Of a stretch of 46,512 nt of DNA, positions 7,732 to 17,354 are shown in pieces (within the stretch, counting starts at the first letter, position 1; each line of letters begins with the position of its first letter). Under the pieces are notes generated by a model. The model saw only the letters and a list, made by a program, of their open reading frames with translations, ran no database searches and was not told where the DNA came from. The position numbers and the translations under genes are program-made. Origin of the DNA: Acaryochloris sp. IP29b_bin.148 (GTDB lineage Bacteria; Cyanobacteriota; Cyanobacteriia; Thermosynechococcales; Thermosynechococcaceae); NCBI RefSeq assembly GCF_028285565.1, contig NZ_JANQOY010000083.1:1-46512 (forward strand). The letters are read 5' to 3'.

Positions 7732-9303
7732 ATGAGCCCATCTCTACCGACAATGATGCTGCTCCCGCTGGGTACCCTGCTTCGAAACGGTCATTATCGA
7801 TTGGAGAAGTTACTGGCGCATCATGGCTGGGAATTGACCTATGAAGGGACTCATCTACCTAGCCAGAAAACTGTCATCCTTAAAACGCTCAATCCCTCTC
7901 GGCAGAAACCGAGTGCCATTGCACGTCAACGTCAGGCTTTTCTTCACAAAGCCCAGGCACAACGATCCCTTCAACACCCTCATCTTGAGACCATCCAAGA
8001 TGTTTTTGTCGAGTCGGTTCTACCTTTTCTAGTGAAAGAGAAGATATCAGGGCAGACTTGGGCCACGCTAGTCCGTAATCAACCGTTATCAGAAGCAGAG
8101 GCGATTGCCCAGATCATCCAAATTGGCAATGGCTTGGCTGTCCTCCATCAGCATCATCTCCTACATGGCAATATTCACCCTGAGAATGTGGTCGTGCATC
8201 CTCAGACTCACCACCCCATATTGGTGAATATGCGTTGGGACTTCAGTCCCCCTGGGGGTACACCTAAGGGTACAGCCGATGCCAACCCTCACGCCTATGC
8301 TGCCCCTGAGAAACCTCAAGGCCAACCTACAACGGATATTTATGGATTAGCAGCCACGTTCTATACGCTGGCAACGGGTCAGGTACCGATTGCGGCTAGC
8401 CAGCGACAGCATATTCGCTTAGACCCTCAGCATCCGAGTTTAAGTCAGGCTACGGCAATGGCGATTCTTCGCGGCATGGCGATGCAGCCCCATCACCGCC
8501 CCTCATCGGTGGCTGAGTGGATCAACCTGCTGCCTAAAGCTCACGTAGACGCTGCACGTTTTTCAGCCGAATCGGGTAACATAGGCCCAGCTTCCCCTAC
8601 TTCCCCCGCACGATCCGAGGGTCCTCCTTCGCCATCACCAGCCTCAGAGGCTTCTCCCGACCAGGCACCCTCCACCGCTAATACTGAAGAGATCGTGACT
8701 ACACCCTCTTCAGAAGAAATGACTGTCCTTCTTCAGGAGCAAGCCCAGACGGTGTCTTCTACTCGCCTTCAGTCTTATCCAGTCCCCCCTCGCTTCCCGT
8801 TCCGGGTTCTGATGATTTGTTCAATGGTCTCTGGTGTTGTCGGGATTGCCTTTGGGCTGTTGCTACGGTTCCATTACCAAAATCAGTTTACAAATCCGCA
8901 GGTCCCCGCGAAGAATCCTCCTATTCAGAAGGAACTGTTCTTGCCAAAGACACAACCCACGGATCCAGAGTTAGAGACGTTCCCTCCCCCTGCGGAGACA
9001 CAAGTTGGATCCCCTGATTCTCCTACCCCAGAGGATCCTACCCTCAATCCTCGCTATGACCAGGGCGGTATCGAGTCCCCTCCTGACCTGCGCGAACCGG
9101 CCCCCCTTGCCCCTGATGCGATCGAGCCTGATCCGTTAGACACAGAGAGCCCTGCCGTGCCACCCCCGTTGGAGCCCTATCCTGAGATCTCCGATCCAAA
9201 TCCTGAGACCTCCGAGACGAGTCCTTCCTCCTTTGATCCCTTTTCCACGCCTGATATCACGATTCCGCCACCAGCAGACCCACCCCCTGATTATTATCAA
9301 TAA
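7732..9303 (+). CDS. Membrane-anchored Ser/Thr pseudokinase
   Basis: 523 residues. Residues 18-268 follow the protein-kinase fold: VILKTL with Lys51, VKEKISGQTWATLV, LAVLHQHHLLHGNIHPENVVV, APE (191-193), TDIYGLAATFYTLATG and HRPSSVAEW. Key catalytic residues are gone: HRD is HGN (145-147), the catalytic-loop Lys is Pro150, DFG is NMR (166-168), and the Gly-rich loop is absent. It therefore probably binds partners rather than phosphorylates them. A Ser/Pro-rich linker leads to one membrane helix (MICSMVSGVVGIAFGLLL) and a very Pro/Asp/Glu-rich outer tail of about 150 residues ending PPPDYYQ. It converges with a histidine kinase 34 bases away. Confidence 0.85.
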   Translation: MSPSLPTMMLLPLGTLLRNGHYRLEKLLAHHGWELTYEGTHLPSQKTVILKTLNPSRQKPSAIARQRQAFLHKAQAQRSLQHPHLETIQDVFVESVLPFLVKEKISGQTWATLVRNQPLSEAEAIAQIIQIGNGLAVLHQHHLLHGNIHPENVVVHPQTHHPILVNMRWDFSPPGGTPKGTADANPHAYAAPEKPQGQPTTDIYGLAATFYTLATGQVPIAASQRQHIRLDPQHPSLSQATAMAILRGMAMQPHHRPSSVAEWINLLPKAHVDAARFSAESGNIGPASPTSPARSEGPPSPSPASEASPDQAPSTANTEEIVTTPSSEEMTVLLQEQAQTVSSTRLQSYPVPPRFPFRVLMICSMVSGVVGIAFGLLLRFHYQNQFTNPQVPAKNPPIQKELFLPKTQPTDPELETFPPPAETQVGSPDSPTPEDPTLNPRYDQGGIESPPDLREPAPLAPDAIEPDPLDTESPAVPPPLEPYPEISDPNPETSETSPSSFDPFSTPDITIPPPADPPPDYYQ

Positions 9304-9337
9304 TGTCCGGCTTATGAGTCTCATTAGGGCTACTCTG

Positions 9338-11515
9338 CTACTCTGAGGCAATGGTGAGATTATTCAACACCTGTAGCAAAGACGCAACCTCTGATAAGCC
9401 AGACGTCATGTTTGAGACGTTAGACGTCGCCTTGAGTGGGGCAGGGGTAGCACTCGTCAAAATGTTTAGATCGCTCCGTTGGTGGACCATCTGTTGCACC
9501 TCAGGACAAAGAATCACAAAGGGATAGCGGACCAAAGGTGAGTCAGGAGCGATGGCCAATAAGGGATCAGGATCATGGGCCGTATAGAGAATAATGTTGG
9601 GTTGCCAAATACTCGCCAACCACTCTGCTTCTTCCAAAGTAGTGGTGGATACGACTCGCCATTGATAATCGTAAAACACCGAGTTGATATCGATCGGCAA
9701 GGCGCTATCGGCTAGGTCTGGAGTGCCATCAAGATGAAGTGCGGTGAGCTTTTGCGGGGTAGATAAGGCAATGGGAGAAGAGGCTCCCTGACTCGGATCA
9801 ATCGGCTTAGATTTGTCCGTATAAGAGGTGAGGGAGATATCCAGCCACTGATCTAACCATTGATCCAAGCCGGGAGTGAGAGCGTCTTGGTTTAAATAGC
9901 CATCAGCCTCTGTCTTTAGAGCTTGCAGATCATCGGCTTCGTTGCCCATTAACAAGATAGGGGGCGTGCGATCGCATTGCCTCAGCGTCGTCAATGTCTC
10001 GCCCGTCGTTAAGGTGGTTTGCAAGAGGATGGCTTGGGGGTTAAAGCGTGCAATTTTTTGGAGGGCATCCTGATCCAACCGAGCAATCACCGTCTGTAGG
10101 GATCGATGGGAAAGGTGCTGATGTAATTGGTCAATCAGGGCTGGCTCAGTGGCGATAATCAGGATCAATCCTCTCGTACAGGCTGTTGAGGTCTGGCGGG
10201 CAGCCTCGGTGGGCACATAGACCGAAAAGCGGTTGCCTCGCTCTGGACCCGACATAAAGGTAATATCACCGAATAGCTGCTCCGCAAATCGTTGAGCGAG
10301 AATCAAGCCAAGTCCTGTTTTGCCTAGCTGTTCATGATCAGGATGGGTCCAGGCTTGGGGAAGTTGGAAGATAAAGGGCTGTTGGGAAGCCGGTATACAG
10401 GCCCCCTGATCTTGAATCGTAAAGATCACCCAGCCTTGCCATTGCTTAATCCTCAATTGAACGGTGGATGCCCCCTGGGTAAGATTGAGGGCATTACAAA
10501 GCAGATGCACCAGAATTTGACGCAACTTGCGTTCATGGGTGGCCAGCAGGCCCGGTTGTTCCGGGAGAGTGTACTGAATCGAGAGAGTAGCGGGATCGGA
10601 TATGCCTTGTGCTTGCAGGTAATGTCGTTTCGCTTGTGCGATCGCATCTGCACACAGCAGATCTAGGTTAACGGCAGAGTAGGATCCAGGCTGAGTTGGG
10701 GAGGGCAGCTGCGTTAAATCCAGTAAGGTATTGACGATACCCATCAGTTGCTGGCTTTTCTGATGAATTAACTGCACATATTGAAGTTGACGTTCCGATA
10801 AATTCTGAATCCCCTGATGACTGAGGACGTTGGATAAGCTCAGAACTGCCGTCAGTGGGGATTTGAGTTCATGACTAATTTCTGCCAACAGCTCAGCACT
10901 CAAGACGGGTGTCGTCGGTCGTGGTTCTGGCGGAGCAGAGGAATTGATTGAAGCGGAAGAGGAATCGGACAACGCCAAGGCTGGCGGCACTGAACTTTTT
11001 AAGTCAGAAGAAAACTTGATGGCAACGCTTAAGGGCGCATGATGGGCCAGGAACTGAACTAACTTAGGTGTATCTAATAAACCTAAATATTGGCCTGTGC
11101 CCGCTTCAACAATGGCCCAAGACAAGCTGAGATCTTGGGAAAACGTTTGCAAGTATTGCCAAAATTGCTTCAGCGAGTCCGTTGCGGCGACACATTGCAA
11201 GGGGTGATTATGCAAATCTTCCCATTCGGTAATGGGCTGCTGAGGAGACACGGCATGTGTGGCGGGTTGTTCTGCAAAAAATAGATGGATAAATTGCGAC
11301 ACAGGAATCAAGCTAATGGGCTGTTGCTGGGCATTAACCACCACTAATTGGGATAAATCCACCCCTCCCCCATCGCCCCCCCCATCATCCTGCGCAGAGG
11401 GCGATACAGCATCTTGGTGCTGTAGTAAATCTAGGATCTCCTGGATGGGAGTTTGGGCACCACAGACTAACGTCTGCTGCAAGAACTCACCAACCGTTGT
11501 TTGTTCAAATAACAC
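9338..11515 (-). CDS. Sensor histidine kinase with degenerate receiver domains
   Basis: 725 residues, starting at GTG 11515. The N-terminal about 170 residues resemble a pair of CBS-like modules (LVVVNAQQQPISLIPVSQFI, AIVEAGTGQYLGLLDTPKL) interrupted by an acidic Asp/Gly loop. A Ser/Pro linker precedes the dimerisation domain with the phosphorylatable His215 in EISHELKSPL. It is followed by the ATPase domain: HLLCNALNLT, a variant DQGACI in place of DXGXG, and GKTGLGLILAQRF. The C-terminus holds two receiver-like folds (from LILIIATEPAL and from LTALHLDG) that lack the acidic pair, the phosphoacceptor Asp and the Lys. No membrane helix is seen. The lost residues make it a likely kinase with pseudo-receivers. 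Confidence 0.83.
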   Translation of the reverse strand: MLFEQTTVGEFLQQTLVCGAQTPIQEILDLLQHQDAVSPSAQDDGGGDGGGVDLSQLVVVNAQQQPISLIPVSQFIHLFFAEQPATHAVSPQQPITEWEDLHNHPLQCVAATDSLKQFWQYLQTFSQDLSLSWAIVEAGTGQYLGLLDTPKLVQFLAHHAPLSVAIKFSSDLKSSVPPALALSDSSSASINSSAPPEPRPTTPVLSAELLAEISHELKSPLTAVLSLSNVLSHQGIQNLSERQLQYVQLIHQKSQQLMGIVNTLLDLTQLPSPTQPGSYSAVNLDLLCADAIAQAKRHYLQAQGISDPATLSIQYTLPEQPGLLATHERKLRQILVHLLCNALNLTQGASTVQLRIKQWQGWVIFTIQDQGACIPASQQPFIFQLPQAWTHPDHEQLGKTGLGLILAQRFAEQLFGDITFMSGPERGNRFSVYVPTEAARQTSTACTRGLILIIATEPALIDQLHQHLSHRSLQTVIARLDQDALQKIARFNPQAILLQTTLTTGETLTTLRQCDRTPPILLMGNEADDLQALKTEADGYLNQDALTPGLDQWLDQWLDISLTSYTDKSKPIDPSQGASSPIALSTPQKLTALHLDGTPDLADSALPIDINSVFYDYQWRVVSTTTLEEAEWLASIWQPNIILYTAHDPDPLLAIAPDSPLVRYPFVILCPEVQQMVHQRSDLNILTSATPAPLKATSNVSNMTSGLSEVASLLQVLNNLTIASE

Positions 11516-11786
11516 AGGACTATTCTCGATTCATGATCGGATCGAAAGATCTGCCAATATCGGTCTTGATATAGAGATATAAAAGAAGATTTCAGGGCTA
11601 ATATGCAGATATTGAAGCGACAAGGGAGGCTTAAAAACGTTTAATAGAGAAATTAAAAGGACATCCTGAATCACTCTGCCCCTATTATTTCACGGATTGC
11701 CCGAGTTCTTGGAAGATCATCGCGAGAGCACATGCGTGGACACTCGACAATCTCAGGTGAGAGAGTGCCCCAGATGTGGGATGGAT

Positions 11787-13793
11787 TTAAGATGACTGTT
11801 GACCTAACAGTTTGGATCGGAGATGCTTGATGCGATCGCGATATTTCGCTGCCTCCTCAAACTCCAAATTTTTTGCCGCTTCTTTCATCTGGGCCTCTAA
11901 CTGAGTAATTAACTCTGGCACGCTCTCCAACGGCAAATCATCGACCTGTTCGTAGGCATCTTCCAGTTCTTGAGTATTAAGACGGCGGGAGACTTCCAGA
12001 AAAGCCAAAATGGCATTGTCAGAGCCTTTTTTAACGGGTTGCGGCGTGATGCCATGCTTTTGATTGTAGGCCAGCTGAATCGTACGACGACGCTCTGTTT
12101 CGGAAATGGCCTTCTCCATACTGTCCGTCAAATTATCGGCATAGAGGATGGCTTGTCCCCGCACATGGCGAGCTGCCCGGCCAATGGTTTGAATCAGGGA
12201 ACGCTCGGCTCTCAGGAACCCCTCCTTATCCGCATCCAAGATCGCCACCAGAGACACCTCAGGCAAATCCAAGCCCTCTCGCAATAGATTGACCCCAATC
12301 AATACATCAAATACGCCCTGGCGTAAATCTCGCAGAATTTCGATCCGCTGAATCGCATTAATCTCTGAATGCAGATAGCGCACCCGTACCCCTCGCTCCT
12401 CAAAGTATTCCGTCAGGTCCTCTGCCATCCGCTTGGTTAAAGTGGTAATCAAAGTTCGTTCTTGCCGCCCTACCCGCTCTTGAATTTCAGCCAATAAATC
12501 ATCCACTTGGCCCGTGGTTGGCCGCACAAAGATCTCTGGATCAACCACTCCTGTCGGTCGAATCACCTGTTCAACCACTCGGTCTTCCGATAGTTCCAGT
12601 TCCCACAAACCCGGCGTTGCGGACACAAACACGCACTGACTTACTTTTTGCCAAAACTCATCTGACTTCAGGGGCCGATTATCCGCCGCACTGGGCAACC
12701 GAAACCCGTGATCAATCAGAACTTTCTTACGGGCCTGATCACCGTTATACATACCTCGGATTTGGGGCACCGTCACATGGGATTCATCGACAATTAACAG
12801 CCAGTCCTTGGGAAAATAATCCACCAGACATTCGGGTGGTTCACCTGCTTGCCGACCCGCTAAATGCCGCGAATAATTTTCTACGCCGTTGCAATAGCCC
12901 ACTTCTCGCAACATTTCCAAGTCATAGCGAGTGCGCTGATTTAAGCGCTGAGCCTCCAAGAGTTTCCCCGTTTCTTCTAGGTGTTCAACTTGGGCTTTTC
13001 TCTCCGTATCAATCGCTTCAACGGCCAATTCCAATCGTTCCGTTGGGGTGACAAAGTGGCGAGCAGGATAAACATTCAGACCGTCCAAACTCTGTAAGGT
13101 GGCTCCTGTCACCGGATCAACATAGCGAATGGCATCAATCTCATCCCCAAAAAACTCCACGCGAATAATTCGGTCCTCGTAGGCAGGACCAATCTCCAAC
13201 ACATCCCCTTTAACTCGAAACCGCCCCCGTCCCAACTCCACATCATTGCGGGTATACTGCACGGCAGCCAAACTGCGCAGCAATTGGCGCTGATCCACTT
13301 CAGCCCCCACTTTCAGGGGAATCGAGGCCTTGAGATATTCAGAAGGAATCCCCAACCCGTAAATACAGCTAATCGAAGCCACCACGATCACATCGCGGCG
13401 CTCAAAGAGCGATCGCGTTGCTGAATGTCGCAACATATCAATTTCTTCATTGATGGAAGCCGTTTTTTCAATATAGGTATCCGTGACGGGAATATAGGCT
13501 TCTGGCTGGTAATAGTCGTAATAGCTAATGAAATACTCCACCGCATTATTGGGAAAGAAGGAGCGGATTTCATTGCAAAGCTGCGCCGCTAGGGTTTTGT
13601 TATGGGCCAGGATCAGCGTGGGTTTACCAATCTCTTCAATTACCTTGGCCATTGTGAAGGTTTTACCGGTCCCCGTCGCCCCTAATAGGGTTTGTCGCGG
13701 CTGATCGGATTGAAGCAATGCCGTTAATTTTTCAATGGCTTGTGGTTGATCGCCCGTAGGCACAAAGGGAGCATGGAGGTCAAAAGCGGTCAT
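11787..13793 (-). CDS. uvrB: UvrABC system protein B (excinuclease subunit)
   Basis: Damage-verifying helicase-like subunit of nucleotide excision repair; it works with UvrA and UvrC. 668 residues, the usual length. Visible motifs are [10 protein letters not shown] near the start, Walker [17 protein letters not shown], the damage-probing beta-hairpin [12 protein letters not shown], motif [28 protein letters not shown], the [12 protein letters not shown] helicase motif VI, and the C-terminal UVR motif [24 protein letters not shown] that binds UvrC. The ATG at 13793 begins [17 protein letters not shown], normal for the family. It stands alone, and nothing is unusual. Confidence 0.98.
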   Translation of the reverse strand: MTAFDLHAPFVPTGDQPQAIEKLTALLQSDQPRQTLLGATGTGKTFTMAKVIEEIGKPTLILAHNKTLAAQLCNEIRSFFPNNAVEYFISYYDYYQPEAYIPVTDTYIEKTASINEEIDMLRHSATRSLFERRDVIVVASISCIYGLGIPSEYLKASIPLKVGAEVDQRQLLRSLAAVQYTRNDVELGRGRFRVKGDVLEIGPAYEDRIIRVEFFGDEIDAIRYVDPVTGATLQSLDGLNVYPARHFVTPTERLELAVEAIDTERKAQVEHLEETGKLLEAQRLNQRTRYDLEMLREVGYCNGVENYSRHLAGRQAGEPPECLVDYFPKDWLLIVDESHVTVPQIRGMYNGDQARKKVLIDHGFRLPSAADNRPLKSDEFWQKVSQCVFVSATPGLWELELSEDRVVEQVIRPTGVVDPEIFVRPTTGQVDDLLAEIQERVGRQERTLITTLTKRMAEDLTEYFEERGVRVRYLHSEINAIQRIEILRDLRQGVFDVLIGVNLLREGLDLPEVSLVAILDADKEGFLRAERSLIQTIGRAARHVRGQAILYADNLTDSMEKAISETERRRTIQLAYNQKHGITPQPVKKGSDNAILAFLEVSRRLNTQELEDAYEQVDDLPLESVPELITQLEAQMKEAAKNLEFEEAAKYRDRIKHLRSKLLGQQSS

Positions 13794-13876
13794 CAGGTCG
13801 AGGAGGTGGCTGCCTCTTTATAATGCCGAATTTTGTCAATGGACGGCAGCCGCATGACGGAGGACAACGACAACCC

Positions 13877-13890
13877 GTGACAGTTGTCAC
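13877..13890. promoter_or_regulatory. Dyad GTGACA-GT-TGTCAC between uvrB and the exported-protein gene
   Basis: Six-base arms form a near-perfect palindrome between the divergent genes, and GACAAC a few bases upstream also pairs with GTTGTC. It could be an operator for either gene; no known cyanobacterial regulator consensus is matched with confidence. Confidence 0.3.
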
Positions 13891-14006
13891 GTGCAAGTCA
13901 ATCCGCGAAATCTAGATTAGATATATCAAAGGACTCAATTTAAAGCAGGCGAAAACAATAGAGGATTCATGCTTTCTGCCTGAGTCACAGAAAGGAGAAG
14001 TACATT

Positions 14007-14387
14007 ATGTCTAAGTTCAATCAGATTTCTGCCAAAGCACTGGTGATGGCCACTGTCGCTGTGGGTGTTCAAGCCGTCAGCACCTTTGGTGCCTTTGCGG
14101 GTCCCGCCCTTTTTTACCGCTACAGCACAATCCGCTTAAATCAATGGGAATGTATGCGAAAAGCCGCTGTTTCCCTGCGACGAGAAGGGCTAAGCGTTCG
14201 TGAACCGGAAGTGCGCATCAACAATACCCCTTTTGTATTTGCCGACAGTGAGGATTACTCTGCCATCATCGATTGTTCTCAATTTGCCAAACGCTATCGG
14301 GCCAATAAGCGCGTCACTGTGATGGTCAGCGGTTATGGGAGAGGCGCGAATACCCTTTCCAGCTCATTAATCGACAACATGTATTAA
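14007..14387 (+). CDS. Small exported protein of unknown function
   Basis: 126 residues with AAGGAG about 9 bases before the ATG. A signal peptide (basic MSKFNQISAK, hydrophobic AVGVQAVSTFGAFA, cleavage near AFA-GP) precedes a mature domain of about 95 residues with two cysteines (WECMRKAAV and IIDCSQFAK), which could form a disulfide. The pattern of one helix (MRKAAVSLRREGL) followed by beta-strand-like VRINNTPFVFADSEDYSAIIDC and RVTVMVSGYG suggests a small alpha/beta fold. I do not recognise the family. The adjacent inverted repeat at 14409-14448 probably ends transcription. Confidence 0.7.
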   Translation: MSKFNQISAKALVMATVAVGVQAVSTFGAFAGPALFYRYSTIRLNQWECMRKAAVSLRREGLSVREPEVRINNTPFVFADSEDYSAIIDCSQFAKRYRANKRVTVMVSGYGRGANTLSSSLIDNMY

Positions 14388-14408
14388 TTCGCTCAATTTT
14401 GTTTGGGA

Positions 14409-14448
14409 GCCTGAAGCCAGACCACTCTCAGTTAGTCCAGCTTCAGGC
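14409..14448. terminator. Inverted repeat between convergent genes
   Basis: GCCTGAAGC (14409-14417) and GCTTCAGGC (14440-14448) form a 9-base perfect stem with a 22-base loop. The position between two converging genes suggests a bidirectional terminator, although T-tracts are poor. Confidence 0.4.
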
Positions 14449-14466
14449 AAGTCGAGAGAAAATAAC

Positions 14467-15951
14467 TTATTTCAGCAAGTTTTCTCCCCGACGGAATAAT
14501 TCACGAGCATAGTCCGTCCAAGTCCCTTGGCCCCAATATCGGAAGCAGCTCGTTTCCACTAGGAGAACGTAGAGGAGCGCTTCCTGATAGTCTGCCCGTT
14601 GGGTCGTGGTTGGATCCGCCTGAACCAGGGGATCATATTTCTGATGAAACATCGCACTGAGCTGGTTCATCGGTTCAAGAACATTCTCATACCCTTTCAC
14701 CCAGCTCAAGTCATCGGTCCAAGAGGCTCCATCCATATGGAATTGGTGGTCGGTGGCTTGCAGCTCTTGAATGGCTGTTTCCACTTTTTCTGGAGTAACA
14801 GCGTCAGTGCCAATCTTGTTCCAGATCTTATGCTGGCCCACAGCCTGGCACGTAGGGTAATCTTCGGGATTGACGCCCGCCGCATCTAATAGCTCTAAAT
14901 ATTCCGTACCATGGATACCGGCGACGCCAGACCCTTGATCTTTTAACTCCTGCCAAACGGGCTGATAATCGCGGGCAAACTCATTCATCATCACGCCCCC
15001 ATTCTCACCATCAGCGATTTGGGTGACACAAGAGGGAACGGAGATACCACCAATATCCTGGCGGCCACGGCCTTTAGCTTCGTGGTAGGGCTGCATTTGG
15101 GCAACGAGTTTGGTATCAGACCCTTGCGTTTTGATCAAAGCCGTAATACTAATCGTTTCCCCTTTGGAATTGCGAGCCACTAGCCGATTGGGAATATATT
15201 TGTCGTCATGCCATAGCCCTGAACCATCGAGACGCTCCACCGAATGTTCCTGCACCATCAGCCAACGATAGCCACATTCTTTGAGGGCCTTAATGTATTC
15301 AAACAGGGTGTCAGGATGGTTGGGCAAGTGCATTTCTGGGGGAGAAAATCCTTTCACCCGCTTGAGGGCCTCATCACCAAATAGGCTGGCAAAATATTGT
15401 TGCCAAGCCTGAATCTGCAGTTTTAAATCAGGAATCGGGGTAGAGGGGACCACCGCATGGCTCCACATGGTGCCCAACCACTCGACATAGGGTTGATATT
15501 GGGGATTGCACGTCAGCTGCTTGAGGTTGTCTAAAATATCGTCCCGTCCCATCTGTTGAAGTCCCCACAACAGATTGCCGGAATAATCCAACATGATTCG
15601 AGGAGAGCAGCCCGCACTCACCAACTCGGGGATAAAATCGCCCATACGGCTATAGCACCAAGCAAATACCGAGGCATTATGGTTATCGCCATCGCCAGGA
15701 TTTTCAAACATATGTTGCAGGTTGCTAATGAGTGCGCCCTGTGAGCCCGCAGGGATAGTGGGCTGATGCATATGTAGGGCACAAGCAAAGCTAGCGTTGA
15801 TGTTCTCTAACCGCAAATCAGTGGTCGGTAAGTAAACGGGATCAGAATGATTGACCAAGGTGGCAAGTTCCGCTTCCCGACCTGCGAGATTGGGCAACAA
15901 AGACTGAAGATCATCTTGATGAGCATTTGGCGATGGTGCAGTTGCAATCAT
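14467..15951 (-). CDS. Glycoside hydrolase family 57 protein
   Basis: 494 residues. GH57 enzymes are retaining alpha-glucan-active (beta/alpha)7-barrel hydrolases and branching enzymes. The first family motif is HMHQP (60-64). The nucleophile region GFSPPEMHLP carries the expected Glu, and DGENGGVMMNEF looks like the motif with the acid/base Asp. No signal peptide or membrane segment is seen, so it is likely cytoplasmic and may act on glycogen or related glucans; the substrate is not determined. The start at 15951 (MIATAPSPN) is the only ATG near the first conserved residues. It is flanked by unrelated genes on both sides. Confidence 0.88.
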   Translation of the reverse strand: MIATAPSPNAHQDDLQSLLPNLAGREAELATLVNHSDPVYLPTTDLRLENINASFACALHMHQPTIPAGSQGALISNLQHMFENPGDGDNHNASVFAWCYSRMGDFIPELVSAGCSPRIMLDYSGNLLWGLQQMGRDDILDNLKQLTCNPQYQPYVEWLGTMWSHAVVPSTPIPDLKLQIQAWQQYFASLFGDEALKRVKGFSPPEMHLPNHPDTLFEYIKALKECGYRWLMVQEHSVERLDGSGLWHDDKYIPNRLVARNSKGETISITALIKTQGSDTKLVAQMQPYHEAKGRGRQDIGGISVPSCVTQIADGENGGVMMNEFARDYQPVWQELKDQGSGVAGIHGTEYLELLDAAGVNPEDYPTCQAVGQHKIWNKIGTDAVTPEKVETAIQELQATDHQFHMDGASWTDDLSWVKGYENVLEPMNQLSAMFHQKYDPLVQADPTTTQRADYQEALLYVLLVETSCFRYWGQGTWTDYARELFRRGENLLK

Positions 15952-16200
15952 AAAGGCGTAATCCTTGTGATAGTGAGGATTTAGATCAAGTTGGAAGATT
16001 TTCCTGTCAGATGATAGATCACTCTTTTAGAAAATAGGCTTAAGCTCGGCTAAATTCTATAAATTATTGTCAGGATTCTGAAAAAGCCAGATCACTAACA
16101 CCTCATTCTCGAAGTACACAATGCATAAAACTGCTTGTACGGATACCGTTTTGAGTCCTGCAACGCGATTGAATCCGTTCAATGTTTTCATTCCAGCGGT

Positions 16201-17085
16201 CTAGTCTGTCGCAGGTGGATGACGTCGAAAAACACCGCCGAAAAAGATGAGGTAGAAAAGCGAGGCATACAAAAGTGTCCCCATCAAGTCCTCACCTGCA
16301 TGAATGGGGCCCACATAGGTCCATATCGACGGCGTCGGCAAGACAGAATCCGGTAGATTGAGAATTAGAACAATAAAAAGGTTATTCGCGGCATGGACGC
16401 CCAATGCTAATTCCAAGCCATTGTCCTTCAGGGTGATCACGGCAGCAAAGACGCCCCAAAGGAAATAGTTAAGCGCCCCCAGGAGAAATCCTCGTTGCAT
16501 TTCAGGATTATTGAAATGAGGAATTGCAAAGGCAAGACTAGTGGCAATGGTTAGCACCACTGGATTTCTAGTGAGTAAGCTCAGCCCTTGCATCAGGTAA
16601 CCACGATAGAAGAGTTCTTCTACTGAGGTCTGAATAGGCGTGAGGATGAGGACAATCGGCAGCATGGCAAACCATACCCCTGGTTGAAAACTCAAGGTAT
16701 AGTCCTGTGGCGATATCCATAGATTGGGGATAAAGAATAGGGTTAAAAGTGCCCACCAGACGCCAAAACCCAGCCAAATACGCCTGTAGTGAATGGATAG
16801 CTCGGCATTAACTAAGGTCTGCAATGGGCGTTGATGAATCTCGTAAACAATAAAGCACAGGAGCAACAGCAACGGCACAAACGTAACGAGTGCCCCAACG
16901 ATGGTACTCAGTAGCGTGGACTCAAAGATCCGGAAGAATAGGGTTTGGCCAATCCAACCAACGTAGCCACAGACATTCCACCATGTCCAAGCAATGGCTA
17001 ACACACCGAGGATATAGCGCCACCCCTCTCCCTTCCCTAGACGGGCAAAGGCTAGATAACTTTGCGAATCTTTTTGTGGAGCCAT
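16201..17085 (-). CDS. CPBP-family intramembrane glutamic endopeptidase (CAAX/Abi type)
   Basis: About 294 residues with roughly seven or eight membrane helices. The family signature is present: VEELFYRGYLMQGL supplies the EEXXXR motif, FAIPHF the first catalytic His, and VHAANNLFIV the HXXXN/D motif. Members are Rce1-like membrane proteases, often linked to bacteriocin self-immunity or, in cyanobacteria, of unknown substrate. The frame is open from a TTG at 17109, but ATG 17085 (MAPQKDSQSYLAF) gives a more natural cytoplasmic N-terminus. There is no bacteriocin-like operon around it. Confidence 0.87.
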   Translation of the reverse strand: MAPQKDSQSYLAFARLGKGEGWRYILGVLAIAWTWWNVCGYVGWIGQTLFFRIFESTLLSTIVGALVTFVPLLLLLCFIVYEIHQRPLQTLVNAELSIHYRRIWLGFGVWWALLTLFFIPNLWISPQDYTLSFQPGVWFAMLPIVLILTPIQTSVEELFYRGYLMQGLSLLTRNPVVLTIATSLAFAIPHFNNPEMQRGFLLGALNYFLWGVFAAVITLKDNGLELALGVHAANNLFIVLILNLPDSVLPTPSIWTYVGPIHAGEDLMGTLLYASLFYLIFFGGVFRRHPPATD

Positions 17086-17354
17086 ACGTGATTTTCTCGT
17101 AGAAAGCAAACCCTAAAGCGAACCGTCAGAAGCCGACAATAACACTCTTTTTTTCAACATTCCTAACAGAATCAGCCGGAATAGACACAGTAGGGTCATA
17201 CTAGTTTTTGTGAATGGTTCAGACTGAACCACTTAACCGTTATCCCAGTCTACGGATTGTCTTTAGTCCCCAGAAAAACGACCATGTCTGTCTATTAAAA
17301 ACAGCAATAGCCACCGTCAGTCCCTTTGAACTCAAATATTGACGAGGATTATTT

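Noticed and set aside
12518..13051. 177-codon plus-strand frame inside uvrB
   Set aside because: Antisense to highly conserved UvrB motifs with no features of its own.
16201..17085. CPBP protease as part of a bacteriocin immunity locus
   Set aside because: No precursor peptide, leader or transporter gene is adjacent; the basic secreted peptide lies 1.2 kb away beyond an oppositely oriented gene.
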